From assembly GCA_016191345.1 (NCBI GenBank), contig JACPOU010000027.1, positions 1 through 59,137 on the forward strand: a stretch of DNA of 59,137 nt, given 5' to 3'. This document shows, in pieces, positions 17,183 to 25,717 of this stretch. Each line of letters begins with the position of its first letter. The stretch's first letter is position 1. The position numbers and the translations under genes were made by a program. This stretch comes from Chloroflexota bacterium (GTDB lineage: Bacteria > Chloroflexota > Limnocylindria > Limnocylindrales > CSP1-4). The notes beneath the pieces were generated by a model. That model did no database searches and was not told the DNA's origin. It worked only from the letters and a program-made list of their open reading frames with translations.

Positions 17183-17659
17183 ATGCGCTGCCCGCAGTGC
17201 GGTGAACGGGAGTCGCGGGTCGTCGATTCGCGGGACCTGGACGACGCCGCCACGATCCGCCGGCGACGCGAGTGTGCGGCCTGCGCGTTTCGGTTCACGA
17301 CCTACGAGCGGGTCGAGGCAGCCCGGCTCGTCGTCGTGAAGCGGAACGGCACGCGCCAGGAGTTCGACCGCGAGAAGCTCGTCTCGGGGTTCCGCAAGGC
17401 GCTGACCCGCCGGCCCGTCTCGGCGACCGCCCCGGAGCAGGCCGCGGACGCCATCGAGGCCGAGCTGCGCGCCGAGGGCATGACCGAGGTACCGTCCTCG
17501 CGCGTCGGCCAGCTGGCGATGGCCAGGCTCCGGGAGCTGGACCAGATCGCCTACATCCGGTTCGCGAGCGTCTATCAGAGCTTCGATGACCTGGAGGATC
17601 TCAAGCGCGAGGTGGACACCCTGTACGCCCAGTGGAGCCCCAAGGACGGCACGCGATGA
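17183..17659 (+). CDS. nrdR: Transcriptional regulator NrdR
   Basis: 158 aa, standard length. Zinc ribbon [18 protein letters not shown] with the second CxxC in [14 protein letters not shown], then an ATP-cone (about residues 46-135) with [17 protein letters not shown]. NrdR represses ribonucleotide reductase genes in response to (d)ATP. Here no nrd genes are nearby. The gene is instead coupled by ATGA overlap to dcd, another dNTP-pool gene. GAGGAGG at 17172-17178 precedes ATG 17183. Two NrdR-box-like sites lie upstream. Confidence 0.96.
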   Translation: MRCPQCGERESRVVDSRDLDDAATIRRRRECAACAFRFTTYERVEAARLVVVKRNGTRQEFDREKLVSGFRKALTRRPVSATAPEQAADAIEAELRAEGMTEVPSSRVGQLAMARLRELDQIAYIRFASVYQSFDDLEDLKREVDTLYAQWSPKDGTR

Positions 17660-19284
17660 GCGTCCTCTCGGACCGCGACATCCGCACGGCGCTGGAGGCC
17701 GGCACGATCGGCATCCGGCCCTATGACCCGGCTGATCTCCAGCCCTCGTCGGTGGACCTCCACCTCGACCGCTCGTTCCGGGTCTTCCGGAACAACCGCT
17801 ACGCCTACATCGACGTTCGGCAGCCGCAGCCGGACCTGACCGAGCTGCTGAGCATCGCCGACGACGAGCCGTTCATCCTCCACCCGGGCGAATTCGTCCT
17901 CGGCCAGACCCTCGAGTGGGTGGAGCTCCCGAACGACCTCGTGGCCAGGCTCGAAGGAAAGGCGCTCGCCCTCGACACGCAGATCCCGACGCCCGGCGGC
18001 TGGCGTTCCATGGGCGACCTCGTCCCGGGCGACTCCGTCTTCGACGAGACCGGGGCACCGACGCAGGTCGTGGCGGCCACGCCACCCATGGTGGGTCGGC
18101 CCTGTCGCGAGGTGCTGTTCTCGGATGGACAGCGGATCACGGCCGATGCTTCGCATCAATGGGTGACGGTCGACAAGAACGGTCGGCGTGGCGGCCGCAA
18201 CCGGGTCGAGGTTCGGACCACGGATCAGATCGCCCAATCGCTGCGGGTGAACGGCGAGCTGAACCACCACGTTCCGCTTGCGGGTCCCGTCCAGTATCCG
18301 ACCCGCCTCGACCTGCCCATCGAGCCCTACACGTTCGGAGCCTGGCTGGGCGACGGCACGACGACCGCCGCGGCCATCACCTCGATCGACGACGAGGTCC
18401 TCCAGCAGATCAGCGGCGACGGGTACGCCGTCCGCCGGCTTGCCTACGCGCCGCACCTCTACCACATCAGCGGCACGGGCCACACTCGTGATGCGTCGAC
18501 GGGCCGATACAGCCGGAACGGATCGCTCTCGAGCCGCCTCCGCGATCTCGGCATGCGTGACGGCAAGTACGTGCCACGGCCCTACCTCGAGGCCGGCATC
18601 GGCCAGCGGCTCGCCCTCCTCCAGGGGCTCATGGACACCGATGGGTACGTTGACGACGTTGCCGGTCGATGCGAGTTCACGAGCACGAACGAGGGCCTCG
18701 CCGATGCCGTCGTCGAGCTCGCGGCCAGCCTCGGCTTCCGACCGGTGAAGTCCGAAGGACGAGCGACCCTGTACGGGGTCGACAAGGGCCCGAAGTATCG
18801 GGTGAAGTTCACCCCCGATCGGCCGGTCTTCCGGCTGCCGCGAAAGCTGGCGCGCCAGAAGGCGGCCGGCGCGCCGTTCCACCGCTTCCGGGCGATCGAC
18901 GTGGTCCGCGATGTCCCGTCCGTCCCGGTGCGCTGCATCGAGGTCGCCTCGCCGCACGGGGTCTTCCTGGCCTCGAGGTCGTTCATCCCGACGCACAACA
19001 GCTCCCTGGGGAGGCTGGGCCTGCTCATCCACTCGACGGCCGGCTACGTGGATCCGGGCTGGAAGGGCAACCTGACGCTCGAGCTGTCGAATGTCGCCAA
19101 CCTCCCGATCGCGCTCTACTTCGGGATGAAGATCGGCCAGATCAGCTTCTTCAGGATGTCGAGCGAGGTGGACCGGCCCTACGGCAGCGCCAGCCTCGGC
19201 TCCAAGTACCAGGGCCAGTCGGAGCCGACCGCGTCGGCGTTCCACCGCGACTTCTCGAACGGGGCGAAGGCCTCGGACCGCTGA
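17656..19284 (+). CDS. dcd: dCTP deaminase precursor interrupted by an intein
   Basis: 542-aa precursor. Residues 1-102 and 449-542 join into a 196-aa dCTP deaminase, normal for the family. The N-extein has [16 protein letters not shown] and [17 protein letters not shown]. The C-extein begins [19 protein letters not shown] and contains LTLELSNV with the catalytic Glu. Residues 103-448 are an intein placed between GK and SSLGR, i.e. directly before the active-site Ser and Arg. The enzyme (dCTP to dUTP) should therefore work only after splicing. Extein motifs are otherwise intact. ATG 17656 overlaps the nrdR stop. The MBL gene follows by 10 nt. Confidence 0.93.
   Translation: MSVLSDRDIRTALEAGTIGIRPYDPADLQPSSVDLHLDRSFRVFRNNRYAYIDVRQPQPDLTELLSIADDEPFILHPGEFVLGQTLEWVELPNDLVARLEGKALALDTQIPTPGGWRSMGDLVPGDSVFDETGAPTQVVAATPPMVGRPCREVLFSDGQRITADASHQWVTVDKNGRRGGRNRVEVRTTDQIAQSLRVNGELNHHVPLAGPVQYPTRLDLPIEPYTFGAWLGDGTTTAAAITSIDDEVLQQISGDGYAVRRLAYAPHLYHISGTGHTRDASTGRYSRNGSLSSRLRDLGMRDGKYVPRPYLEAGIGQRLALLQGLMDTDGYVDDVAGRCEFTSTNEGLADAVVELAASLGFRPVKSEGRATLYGVDKGPKYRVKFTPDRPVFRLPRKLARQKAAGAPFHRFRAIDVVRDVPSVPVRCIEVASPHGVFLASRSFIPTHNSSLGRLGLLIHSTAGYVDPGWKGNLTLELSNVANLPIALYFGMKIGQISFFRMSSEVDRPYGSASLGSKYQGQSEPTASAFHRDFSNGAKASDR
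17962..18999 (+). mobile_element. Class-3 intein with LAGLIDADG homing endonuclease
   Basis: 346 residues, in frame within dcd. It starts with Ala instead of Cys/Ser ([14 protein letters not shown]). The splicing block B reads [11 protein letters not shown] (H65, W67), block F reads [16 protein letters not shown] (C325), and block G reads FIPTHN (T344, H345, N346) before the +1 Ser. W67, C325 and T344 are the W-C-T triad that defines class-3 inteins, which begin splicing from the block-F Cys. Two LAGLIDADG-type motifs are present: FGAWLGDGT (D131) and [14 protein letters not shown] (D227). Both activities look intact from sequence. Confidence 0.93.
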
Positions 19285-19294
19285 CCGCGACGCC

Positions 19295-20161
19295 ATGGCC
19301 ATGAACGATGCGGTCCACTGGTCGGCTGAGCTGGGCGGGGGAACCCGGGCGGGCCTGATCCAGGCGGGGACGTTCCGGTCCGATGCCGGGGCGCTCCTCG
19401 GGCCGGTCCCGCGGCTGCTCTGGAACCGGCTCGTGACCGACGAGATCGACCACGAGCACCGGCTCCTGCAGGCGTTGAACTGCCTCGTGGTGGAGACGCC
19501 GGCGGGTCGGGTCCTGATCGAGACCGGGATCGGGGAGCGGGTGGATGACAAGGTCCGCTCGATGCGCGGGTACGAGGGCACGCCCGTCGCGCCGGCCCTC
19601 GAGGCGGCGGGCGTCGAGCCCGGCTCCATCGACGTCGTCGCCATGAGCCACCTCCATTTCGACCATGCCGGCGGCCTGCTGCGAGCCGACGGCTCGAAGG
19701 CGTTCCCGCGGGCCCGGATCGTGGCCCAGAAGGCGGAGTGGGAGATCGCGCTCGACCACAACAGCCGGATCGTGGCCTCCTACGACCAGCCCGAGATTCG
19801 CCTGGTCCGGGACTGGGGCGCCGAGGGTTGGGCCGATGGCGAGGTGGAGCTGCTGCCCGGTGTCACCGTGCTCCCGACGGGCGGGCACTCGGCGGGTCAC
19901 CAGGCGATCGTCGCCCGCGGCGCGGGGCCCGGCGCCGAGACGCTGGCGTTCTTCGGCGACCTCTGCATGCGGCCGTGGAGCGCCAACCCCCGCTGGGTCA
20001 CGGCGTTCGACGACTTCCCGCTCGATTCGGTCGAGGTCAAGGGAGCGCTGTTCCGCCGGGCGGCGGAGGAGCGCTGGATCGTCGTCCTCTCGCACGAGCC
20101 GCTGATGCCCGTCGGACGACTGGTGCCCGATCGCGACCGCTATCGGTTCGAGCCGGTCTAG
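19295..20161 (+). CDS. MBL-fold metallohydrolase
   Basis: 288 aa, cytoplasmic. Metallo-beta-lactamase fold with the metal motif SHLHFDHAGG (near residue 110), further ligands in LPTGGHSAGHQ, FFGDLCM and LSHEPL. This HxHxDH arrangement resembles AHL-lactonase or glyoxalase-II-like enzymes. The substrate cannot be assigned. ATG 19295 is used; ATG 19301 two codons later is equally possible. The 10-nt spacing after dcd suggests the same transcript. Confidence 0.8.
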   Translation: MAMNDAVHWSAELGGGTRAGLIQAGTFRSDAGALLGPVPRLLWNRLVTDEIDHEHRLLQALNCLVVETPAGRVLIETGIGERVDDKVRSMRGYEGTPVAPALEAAGVEPGSIDVVAMSHLHFDHAGGLLRADGSKAFPRARIVAQKAEWEIALDHNSRIVASYDQPEIRLVRDWGAEGWADGEVELLPGVTVLPTGGHSAGHQAIVARGAGPGAETLAFFGDLCMRPWSANPRWVTAFDDFPLDSVEVKGALFRRAAEERWIVVLSHEPLMPVGRLVPDRDRYRFEPV

Positions 20162-20198
20162 CGGCCGAGGGTTGGGCGCGCTTGCGCAAGGCGACCAG

Positions 20199-20525
20199 TC
20201 AGGTGCCCACCTCGTCGGGCGCGCCGGCGGGCCGGGCAGCGGGCCGTGGCGAGCGGTCGAGTTCGTCGGCAAGGAGGCGCCGGAGCCGGGCCAGGCTCGT
20301 GGCAAGCTCCAGGCGCGCCGCGCCCAGCTCCACGACCGGGATGCGGTCGAACCAGCGCCGCTGGAGCTCCGGATCGGCATCGATGTCGTGCTCGACGAAC
20401 ACCGGAACCGGAAGCCCATCGGCCTCGCGTCGCGCCAGCAGCAGCTCGATCGCCTCGCGCGCCTCGTCGCACAGGCCGCAGCCCGCGCGGGCGTACAGCA
20501 CGAGGTCGGGGAGGGGAGTGCTCAC
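20199..20525 (-). CDS. Glutaredoxin-like DUF836 protein
   Basis: 108 aa with a thioredoxin fold. The N-terminal strand DLVLYARAGCGLCDEA carries the redox CxxC, and IPVVELG is the cis-Pro loop expected near the active site. Length and pattern match DUF836/glutaredoxin-like proteins, probable small thiol-disulfide carriers. GTG 20525 follows a -10-like TAGGAT by 7 nt on the minus strand, a leaderless arrangement. About the last 20 residues are a Pro/Ala-rich tail. The gene is divergent from tRNA-Arg. Confidence 0.72.
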   Translation of the reverse strand: MSTPLPDLVLYARAGCGLCDEAREAIELLLARREADGLPVPVFVEHDIDADPELQRRWFDRIPVVELGAARLELATSLARLRRLLADELDRSPRPAARPAGAPDEVGT

Positions 20526-20532
20526 GATCGTG

Positions 20533-20538
20533 ATCCTA
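20533..20538 (-). promoter_or_regulatory. -10-like hexamer of the DUF836 gene
   Basis: Minus-strand TAGGAT ends 7 nt before GTG 20525, consistent with a leaderless mRNA. Confidence 0.5.
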
Positions 20539-20579
20539 CCCCGCCGGACATTCGCGACCAGCGCCGCGGTTCGTCGGGG

Positions 20580-20585
20580 TACGAT
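20580..20585 (+). promoter_or_regulatory. -10-like hexamer of tRNA-Arg
   Basis: TACGAT ends 8 nt before the first base of tRNA-Arg. It lies about 42 bp from the divergent DUF836 -10, so the two promoters may overlap in their -35 regions. Confidence 0.5.
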
Positions 20586-20593
20586 GCCCGCGA

Positions 20594-20669
20594 GCCCCCG
20601 TAGCTCAGTGGATAGAGCGCAGCCGTCCTAAGGCTGGCGTCGGCGGTTCGAATCCGTCCGGGGGCGCCA
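20594..20669 (+). tRNA. tRNA-Arg(CCU)
   Basis: 76 nt with encoded CCA. Acceptor GCCCCCG pairs with CGGGGGC. The D-arm contains TAGCTCAGTGGATAGAGC. The anticodon stem CAGCC/GGCTG encloses GTCCTAA, so anticodon CCU reads AGG. The last 17 nt, with the next 7 nt, are duplicated exactly at 23917-23940, marking this gene as an integration site. The gene itself is intact. Confidence 0.96.
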
Positions 20670-20676
20670 GAAGCAA
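20653..20676 (+). repeat. attL-like site at the tRNA-Arg 3' end
   Basis: 24 bp covering the last 17 nt of tRNA-Arg and 7 nt beyond, identical to 23917-23940. Identity breaks on both sides. A tRNA 3' end repeated downstream is the usual trace of site-specific integration. Confidence 0.8.
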
Positions 20677-20751
20677 GCTGCGTGGTGTGACGACGCCCGA
20701 GCCCCGCTCGCGACCGTGCGTGTCCCGCCTCCCGTATCGAGTTGAGAGGCG

Positions 20752-20757
20752 TAGGAT
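20752..20757 (+). promoter_or_regulatory. -10-like hexamer before the AAA-STAND gene
   Basis: TAGGAT ends 6 nt before ATG 20764. By the pattern seen elsewhere the mRNA would begin at that ATG, which opens an 11-codon peptide and not the long gene. Confidence 0.4.
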
Positions 20758-20763
20758 CGCCCG

Positions 20764-20799
20764 ATGCTGGTGCTGTGGGGCCCCGCATGGCGATCGTAA
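20764..20799 (+). CDS. Possible 11-residue leader peptide overlapping the AAA-STAND start
   Basis: ATG at 20764 opens MLVLWGPAWRS, ending at TAA 20797-20799. It overlaps the first four codons of the long gene (ATG 20787) in another frame. Its ATG sits at the expected transcription start. Such an overlap could couple or limit translation of the ATPase. It may also be chance. Confidence 0.3.
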   Translation: MLVLWGPAWRS

Positions 20800-23700
20800 A
20801 GCCCGTTTCCGAGGACCTCTTCGGCCTCGTGAGGGGCCTGTCGAGCGTGCGCATGGACGACTACGCGGTCGTCGGCTCGTACATGCGCTTCGGCGAACAC
20901 GTCCGCGAGCAGCTGAAGGACGCTCGACTGCGGATCGCCGAGGCCTGCGCCCAACCCGCCAAGCGACGGGACAACCACCTGCTGTGGGCCGCGCCAGGGT
21001 CCGGCAAGACGTACTTCGTCGAGCAGGTCGCCGCGTCGCTGCCCGAGATCGCCTACGCCGAGCTCAACCTCGCCAAGCTCCCCGAAGCGGACTTCCGGGC
21101 GGGGCTCGCGAAGGCGATCGCTGGCGGACCGGCGATCTGCCTCGTCGACGAGGTGGACGCCAAGCCAGACGAGCCTTGGCCGTACGAGGCGCTCATGCCC
21201 TTCCTCGATGTCAACCTCGAGCGTGGCGGCGGCATCGCCTTCGTGCTCGCCGGCAGCTCCGGCTCGACGATCGAGGAGTTCAAGGCCCGGATCCGCGCCC
21301 GGCCCAAGGGAACCGACGTCCTGAGCCGCGTGCCCGAGGCGAACGGCTGGGAGATCGCGCCCATGGACGCCGGGGATCGCATCCTCGTCGCGCTCAGCCA
21401 GATGCTCAACGCGGCCTCGGAGCTGGACCGGCCCCTCTCCGAAGTGGAAAAGCTCGCCCTTCACTACCTCGCCGCCGCGCCCCACCTGGCGAACGCCCGC
21501 CAGCTCCGGGAGTTCGCGGTCCGAGCGGTTGAGCGCGGCTCGGCGAGGAGCGACCGGATCCGCTACGACGACCTGTTCGACTCGGGCGATCCGGAGAACA
21601 AGCGCTACTGGGCGGGCGTCATGCCGCACGCCGAAGCGCTCGTCAACAGCTTCGTTCATGTCCGCGACGCCGACGCGCGGCCCCCGATCAGCCGCTCGTC
21701 CGCGCGGCCGGATGAGCGACGCCCACGCTCGCAACTTCCCATCCCTGCAACACCGTTCTTCGGCCGCGAGTCGGAGCTCGAGGAGCTCGTCACGCTGCTC
21801 AAGCAGGATGACGTCCGCCTCGTCACCCTCACCGGCCCCGGTGGCACCGGCAAGACACGGCTGGCGCTGAAGGCGGCAGCCGATCTTGCGGTCGCGTTCT
21901 CGGGCGGGGTCTTCTTCGTCGCGCTGGCGGCGGTGCGCGACACGAACGCGGCGCGCTCAACGGTTGCCGATGCCCTCGGGCTCGCGGCCGATGCGGACCT
22001 GGCGGCCTGGCTCGCGTCGCGCCGAGTGCTGCTCGTGCTCGACAACCTCGAGCACCTGCGAGGCGTGGAGGCCGTGGTCGGAGAGCTGCTCGTGGGGGAC
22101 ACGGTGGTGCTCGCGACCTCGCGTGGGCCGCTTCGGCTCTCGTCCGAGCACGAGGTGCCCGTGGAGCCCCTCGCGCGCGAGGCGGCGGTCGAGCTGTTCG
22201 TGAGCCGCGCGGCCGCGACCGGCCGACACCTCGCAGCGGACGCGACCGTGCGCGAGATCTGTCGCCGCCTCGACGACCTGCCGCTGGCGCTCGAGCTCGC
22301 CGCCGCGCGGGTCCGGCTGCTGTCCCCGCCGGCCCTGCTGCAGCGCCTCGACGCATCGCTGTCGCTGCTCACCGGTGGCGCCCGCGATCTGCCCGAGCGG
22401 CAACGAACCTTGCGGGCGACCATCGAGTGGAGTCACGATCTCCTGAGGGCCGATGAGCAGGCGGCCTTCCGGCGGCTGTCGGCCTTCCGCGGCTCGTTCA
22501 CGCTCGAGGCCGCCGAGGCGATCGCAGATGCCGACCTCGACCAGGTTGCGACCCTCGTCGAGCAAAGCCTCGTCAAGCCGCTCGGCGACGAGCGCTTCTT
22601 CCTCCTGGAGACGCTGCGCGAGTACGCACACGAACGGCTCGACGGCGCCGGCGAGAGGGACGAGTACGCGCTCCGCCACGCCCGCTGGTACCTCGAGCGG
22701 CTCGAGGAGAACTTTCCGGAGCGGGATGGGCCGCGCCGCGGCGAGTTCATGGCCTGGTACGTCTCCGAGGAGGACAACCTGCGCGCGATGCTGACGGTCC
22801 TCACCGCCGCGAGCCCCACGCAGGCGGCCCGAGCGGCACGGCTGCTGTTCTCGTACTGGAAGTCGCGCGGCGCCTACGGCGAGGCGCGCCAACGGCTGAG
22901 AGCCCTCCTCGAGGACGAGGACGTACCCGATGCGGCTCGCGCGGAGCTTTACGGTCTACTCTCCGAGATCGAACTTCTGGTCGGCGACCTCGACGCCTCC
23001 GATGCCGCCGCGCGCGAGTCGCTCCGCCTTGCCGAGCCCGGCGGCGAGTGGCATGCGCATGCGCTCCTCGGCTTGGCGATCAACGCCGGAGTCCGCGGCG
23101 AGCGCGAGGAGGCCGTCCGGCTCGCCCGCGAGGCCCTCGAGGCGATCGAGGACGTGGACGAGCGGCAGCGGCCCAGCTTTCGCAACGACGTCGCCACGGT
23201 GTTCCAGGAAGCGGGCCTGCGCGCGGAAGCTCGAGCGACATTTCTGCAGGTCGCCAACGAGGCGCGCCGGCTCGGCGATCCACTCCTCATCGCTCTCGCC
23301 GAAGGGAATCGGTGCTGGCTCGATCTTCTCGAGGAACACGACGAGGCCGCTGAGTCAGGCTTTCGCGCAGTGCTCGACCTGGCGCGAGCGACCGGCCATG
23401 CCCCCTTCGAAGCATCCACGCTCCGCGGTCTCGGCCTCGCTCTCCTCGGGCTCGGCCGGCGCGACGAGGCAATGGCCGCGTGCATGTCTGCGCTGGACAT
23501 CCTCGCCGCCCACGACGTCACCGCCAATTTGGAGCTGACCTCAACCCTTCATGCGATCGCATTTGCGACCGGTGCCACCGAGGTTCGACTCGCAGCCCAT
23601 GTCGTTGGCGCCGCCGTTCGGCACAGCGCAGGGCCCATCCAGCAGCCGAGCGAGCTCGAACTTCGTCGCCGCTTCGAGCAGCCCCTGATAGATGCGCTCG

Positions 23701-23819
23701 GCGAGGAAGAATGGGCGCGCGAGCAGGCGGCGGGCGCGACGCTCACGCTCGACGAGGCGATCGAGCTCGCCCGCAGGCTCGCCGCCGCGCCACCAGAGAC
23801 GACCGTACCCTCAGCGTGA
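20787..23819 (+). CDS. AAA+ ATPase fused to STAND/NB-ARC-like ATPase with TPR-like repeats
   Basis: 1010 aa, no signal peptide or membrane segment. Module 1 (about 1-285): AAA+ with Walker A APGSGKT (69-75), Walker B ICLVDEVD (D121, E122), and a sensor-like FVLAGSSGS. Module 2 (about 320-600): STAND ATPase of the AfsR/LuxR-associated type with PFFGRESELEEL, Walker A GPGGTGKT (350-357), Walker B RVLLVLDN and TSRGPLRLSSEHE. Module 3 (about 650-1010): helical TPR-like repeats. No HTH, BTAD, nuclease, TIR or protease domain is recognisable. STAND proteins act as signal-triggered switches in regulation or antiphage defence. Here the role is unknown. It is the only gene between the tRNA-Arg attachment site and the recombinase. 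A TTG at 20742 is an alternative, less likely start. Confidence 0.8.
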   Translation: MAIVKPVSEDLFGLVRGLSSVRMDDYAVVGSYMRFGEHVREQLKDARLRIAEACAQPAKRRDNHLLWAAPGSGKTYFVEQVAASLPEIAYAELNLAKLPEADFRAGLAKAIAGGPAICLVDEVDAKPDEPWPYEALMPFLDVNLERGGGIAFVLAGSSGSTIEEFKARIRARPKGTDVLSRVPEANGWEIAPMDAGDRILVALSQMLNAASELDRPLSEVEKLALHYLAAAPHLANARQLREFAVRAVERGSARSDRIRYDDLFDSGDPENKRYWAGVMPHAEALVNSFVHVRDADARPPISRSSARPDERRPRSQLPIPATPFFGRESELEELVTLLKQDDVRLVTLTGPGGTGKTRLALKAAADLAVAFSGGVFFVALAAVRDTNAARSTVADALGLAADADLAAWLASRRVLLVLDNLEHLRGVEAVVGELLVGDTVVLATSRGPLRLSSEHEVPVEPLAREAAVELFVSRAAATGRHLAADATVREICRRLDDLPLALELAAARVRLLSPPALLQRLDASLSLLTGGARDLPERQRTLRATIEWSHDLLRADEQAAFRRLSAFRGSFTLEAAEAIADADLDQVATLVEQSLVKPLGDERFFLLETLREYAHERLDGAGERDEYALRHARWYLERLEENFPERDGPRRGEFMAWYVSEEDNLRAMLTVLTAASPTQAARAARLLFSYWKSRGAYGEARQRLRALLEDEDVPDAARAELYGLLSEIELLVGDLDASDAAARESLRLAEPGGEWHAHALLGLAINAGVRGEREEAVRLAREALEAIEDVDERQRPSFRNDVATVFQEAGLRAEARATFLQVANEARRLGDPLLIALAEGNRCWLDLLEEHDEAAESGFRAVLDLARATGHAPFEASTLRGLGLALLGLGRRDEAMAACMSALDILAAHDVTANLELTSTLHAIAFATGATEVRLAAHVVGAAVRHSAGPIQQPSELELRRRFEQPLIDALGEEEWAREQAAGATLTLDEAIELARRLAAAPPETTVPSA

Positions 23820-23853
23820 CGCGCTGCCATAGCAGGCACAGTCGTACCCTTCC

Positions 23854-25421
23854 TCAAGGATCGAAGGCCGCGTACCAGGCGAGCGGGTCGCACGCCTTGC
23901 TTCGTGAGCCCGCGAGTCCGTCCGGGGGCGCCAGAAGCAAACTCTCCGCGGCCGCGAAGAACGGTCGTGCTGCCGGGACCGGCTCGATCTCACACTCGCC
24001 GTCTTCGCTCACCTCGATCCGCTCGACCAGCATGCCGATGAGCTCGCGAAGCTGCACCAGGCTCGCCGAGTCGATCGCGGCGCGAAGTGACTCGACGAAG
24101 ACGGCGACCGCGTCGAACGTCACGATCTTGTCAGGCTCGGGCAACAGTGCGAGTTCCGCCTGCGTCTCCTGCATCTTGGCGCGGTACTCCGATGGCTCGA
24201 TGTCGCCCCACTCGAACTGTTGCTTCAGTCGGTCGAGGCGCAGCTCCAGGCGGGCGCGCAGGTCGTCCGAGGCGCCGCGAGACGGGAGCGCCAGGCGGCG
24301 GCGGAGCTCGTCGCGGCTCGCCTCGATGATGTGGGCCGGCAGGATGATGCAGCGGAGGCAGGCGAGGACCATCCGGTCGGCGTCCTTGGTGGCGATCGCC
24401 TTCCGCCCGCAGTCGCGACAGAGGTAGTACATCCACTCGTTGCCGCGCGACGATCGCGTCTGGCCGTGGAAGCGGCGGCCGCAGGCGCACTCGAGGATGC
24501 CGGTCAGCAGGTAGGTCCTGTGCGCTCGCGACGACTGGTCAGTCCTGTTCAGCCTCGCGTCGGCAGCATTCCGCCCAGCCGCCCACGTCGCCTCGTCGAG
24601 GATGGCCGGGTGACGCCCATCCCGCTCGTCTTCGCCGCGCCGGTAGACGACCTTGCCGGGGTAGAACCGACCACCGCGCACGATGTCCTTGACGGCGTCC
24701 TTGGTCCACGGGTCGTCGGTCCGCCGCTTCACGCCCTCGGCCTGGAGGGTCTTTGCGATCTTGGCCGTCGGCGTCGTGACAAGGTCGCGCCAGACGCGGC
24801 GCACGACCTCGGCCTCCTCCGCGACGATCTCGAGGGTGCGTGGCTTGGCGACGTTGCCCTGGGCGTCCCGCGTACCGTTCGGTAGCCGAAGGGGTCGTTG
24901 CCGACGTGGCCGCCTCCCTCGAAGGTCGCACGGGCCATGTCCGTCATGCGCTTGGAGTCGTAGTCGCCGTGGAACTGTGCGGCGAGCGCGAGCTGGCCGA
25001 GCATGAAGCGGCCCTCGGCGCTGCCCCACTGGGTGTTCGGGATCTGCACGACGCGCAGATCCGCGCCCGTCTGGTCGAGCGCGTGGTGCAGGTTGAGGAC
25101 GAGCCGGGCGTTGCGGGCGAGCCGACTGACGTCGTACGCGACGATCCCGGCGACTCTGCCCATCGCCATCCGGGCGATGACGGCCTGCCAACCGTCTCGC
25201 TTCTCGCCCCGCCCGGACTGGTGGCCGCCGGAGTCCGCGATGACTTCGTACCGAGCGCCGTCGGGCAACTGTGCGAGGCACCGTTCGAGGCGTACCTCGT
25301 CGGACGTGTCGGCTGACGAGACCACCTTGTCGGATCCCGTCTTCTTGTAGCTCCGACGGATGTACACGATCCACAGCGAGGCCCCGGAAAGCGCAGCGCC
25401 GGCTGGCCTACGCCGCGTCAT
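23854..25421 (-). pseudogene. Large serine recombinase, broken by a frameshift
   Basis: Read on the minus strand from ATG 25421 (alternative ATG 25433). The resolvase domain begins WIVYIRRSYKKTG with the catalytic Ser, continues through DGWQAVIARMAMGRVAGIV and YDVSRLARNARLVL, and reaches GNDPFGYR. The frame then shifts near 24878-24881 and resumes as NGTRDAQGNVAKP, followed by the recombinase domain, the zinc beta-ribbon CACGRRF...YLCRDCG and a coiled coil. One missing base between the TAC codon and AAC would restore the frame. This family integrates and excises elements. The 3' end overlaps the att-like site. No slippery heptamer is evident, so decay or a sequencing error is more likely than programmed shifting. 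Confidence 0.85.
23868..23940 (+). repeat. Middle att-like repeat inside the recombinase 3' end
   Basis: Positions 23917-23940 are identical to the 24-bp tRNA-Arg site. Positions 23868-23930 align without gaps to 37014-37076 (52 of 63 identical). On the minus strand it encodes the last residues of the recombinase (LAPPDGLAGSRSKACDPLAW region). Confidence 0.8.
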
Positions 25422-25596
25422 CGAGCTCGTCATCGGTCGGTGCCGTGGCAGACGCCATCGCGACACCCGCCAGCCACCGCCCCAGCCGGTCTGCGAGGTA
25501 CCGCTCGGCCTCGTCGGCCGCCGCGGCCGACGAGGGAGCGTGCTCGCGCGGGTGCTCCGTGCTCTCGGGCGCGGGACCGGGAGTCGTCGTTGCCAT
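25408..25596 (-). CDS. Small acidic protein upstream of the recombinase
   Basis: 62 aa, ATG 25596, stop overlapping the first recombinase codons. Sequence features: an N-terminal Pro/Thr/Glu region, then an amphipathic helix AADEAERYLADRLGRWLAGV and an acidic end DDELDDAA. The overlap with the recombinase start suggests translational coupling, and small helical proteins often precede recombinases in mobile elements. No family recognised. Confidence 0.45.
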   Translation of the reverse strand: MATTTPGPAPESTEHPREHAPSSAAAADEAERYLADRLGRWLAGVAMASATAPTDDELDDAA

Positions 25597-25717
25597 GCGG
25601 AAGGCTCGGTGACCGCGCCGGGACGTCGAGGGGCGTCCAAGGGAGATTCTGTGTCTCTCCCGGCGGGCGCCACGGCCGCGTCAGTGAGGCGGCAGATGGC
25701 GATGTCGGCCGCGACCG

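Noticed and set aside
17962-18999. Separate endonuclease gene inserted in a broken dcd
   Set aside because: The reading frame is continuous through both junctions and all splicing blocks are present, so it is an intein and not a disruption.
24878-24881. Programmed ribosomal frameshift in the recombinase
   Set aside because: No slippery heptamer or obvious stimulatory structure is visible; a one-base loss is simpler.
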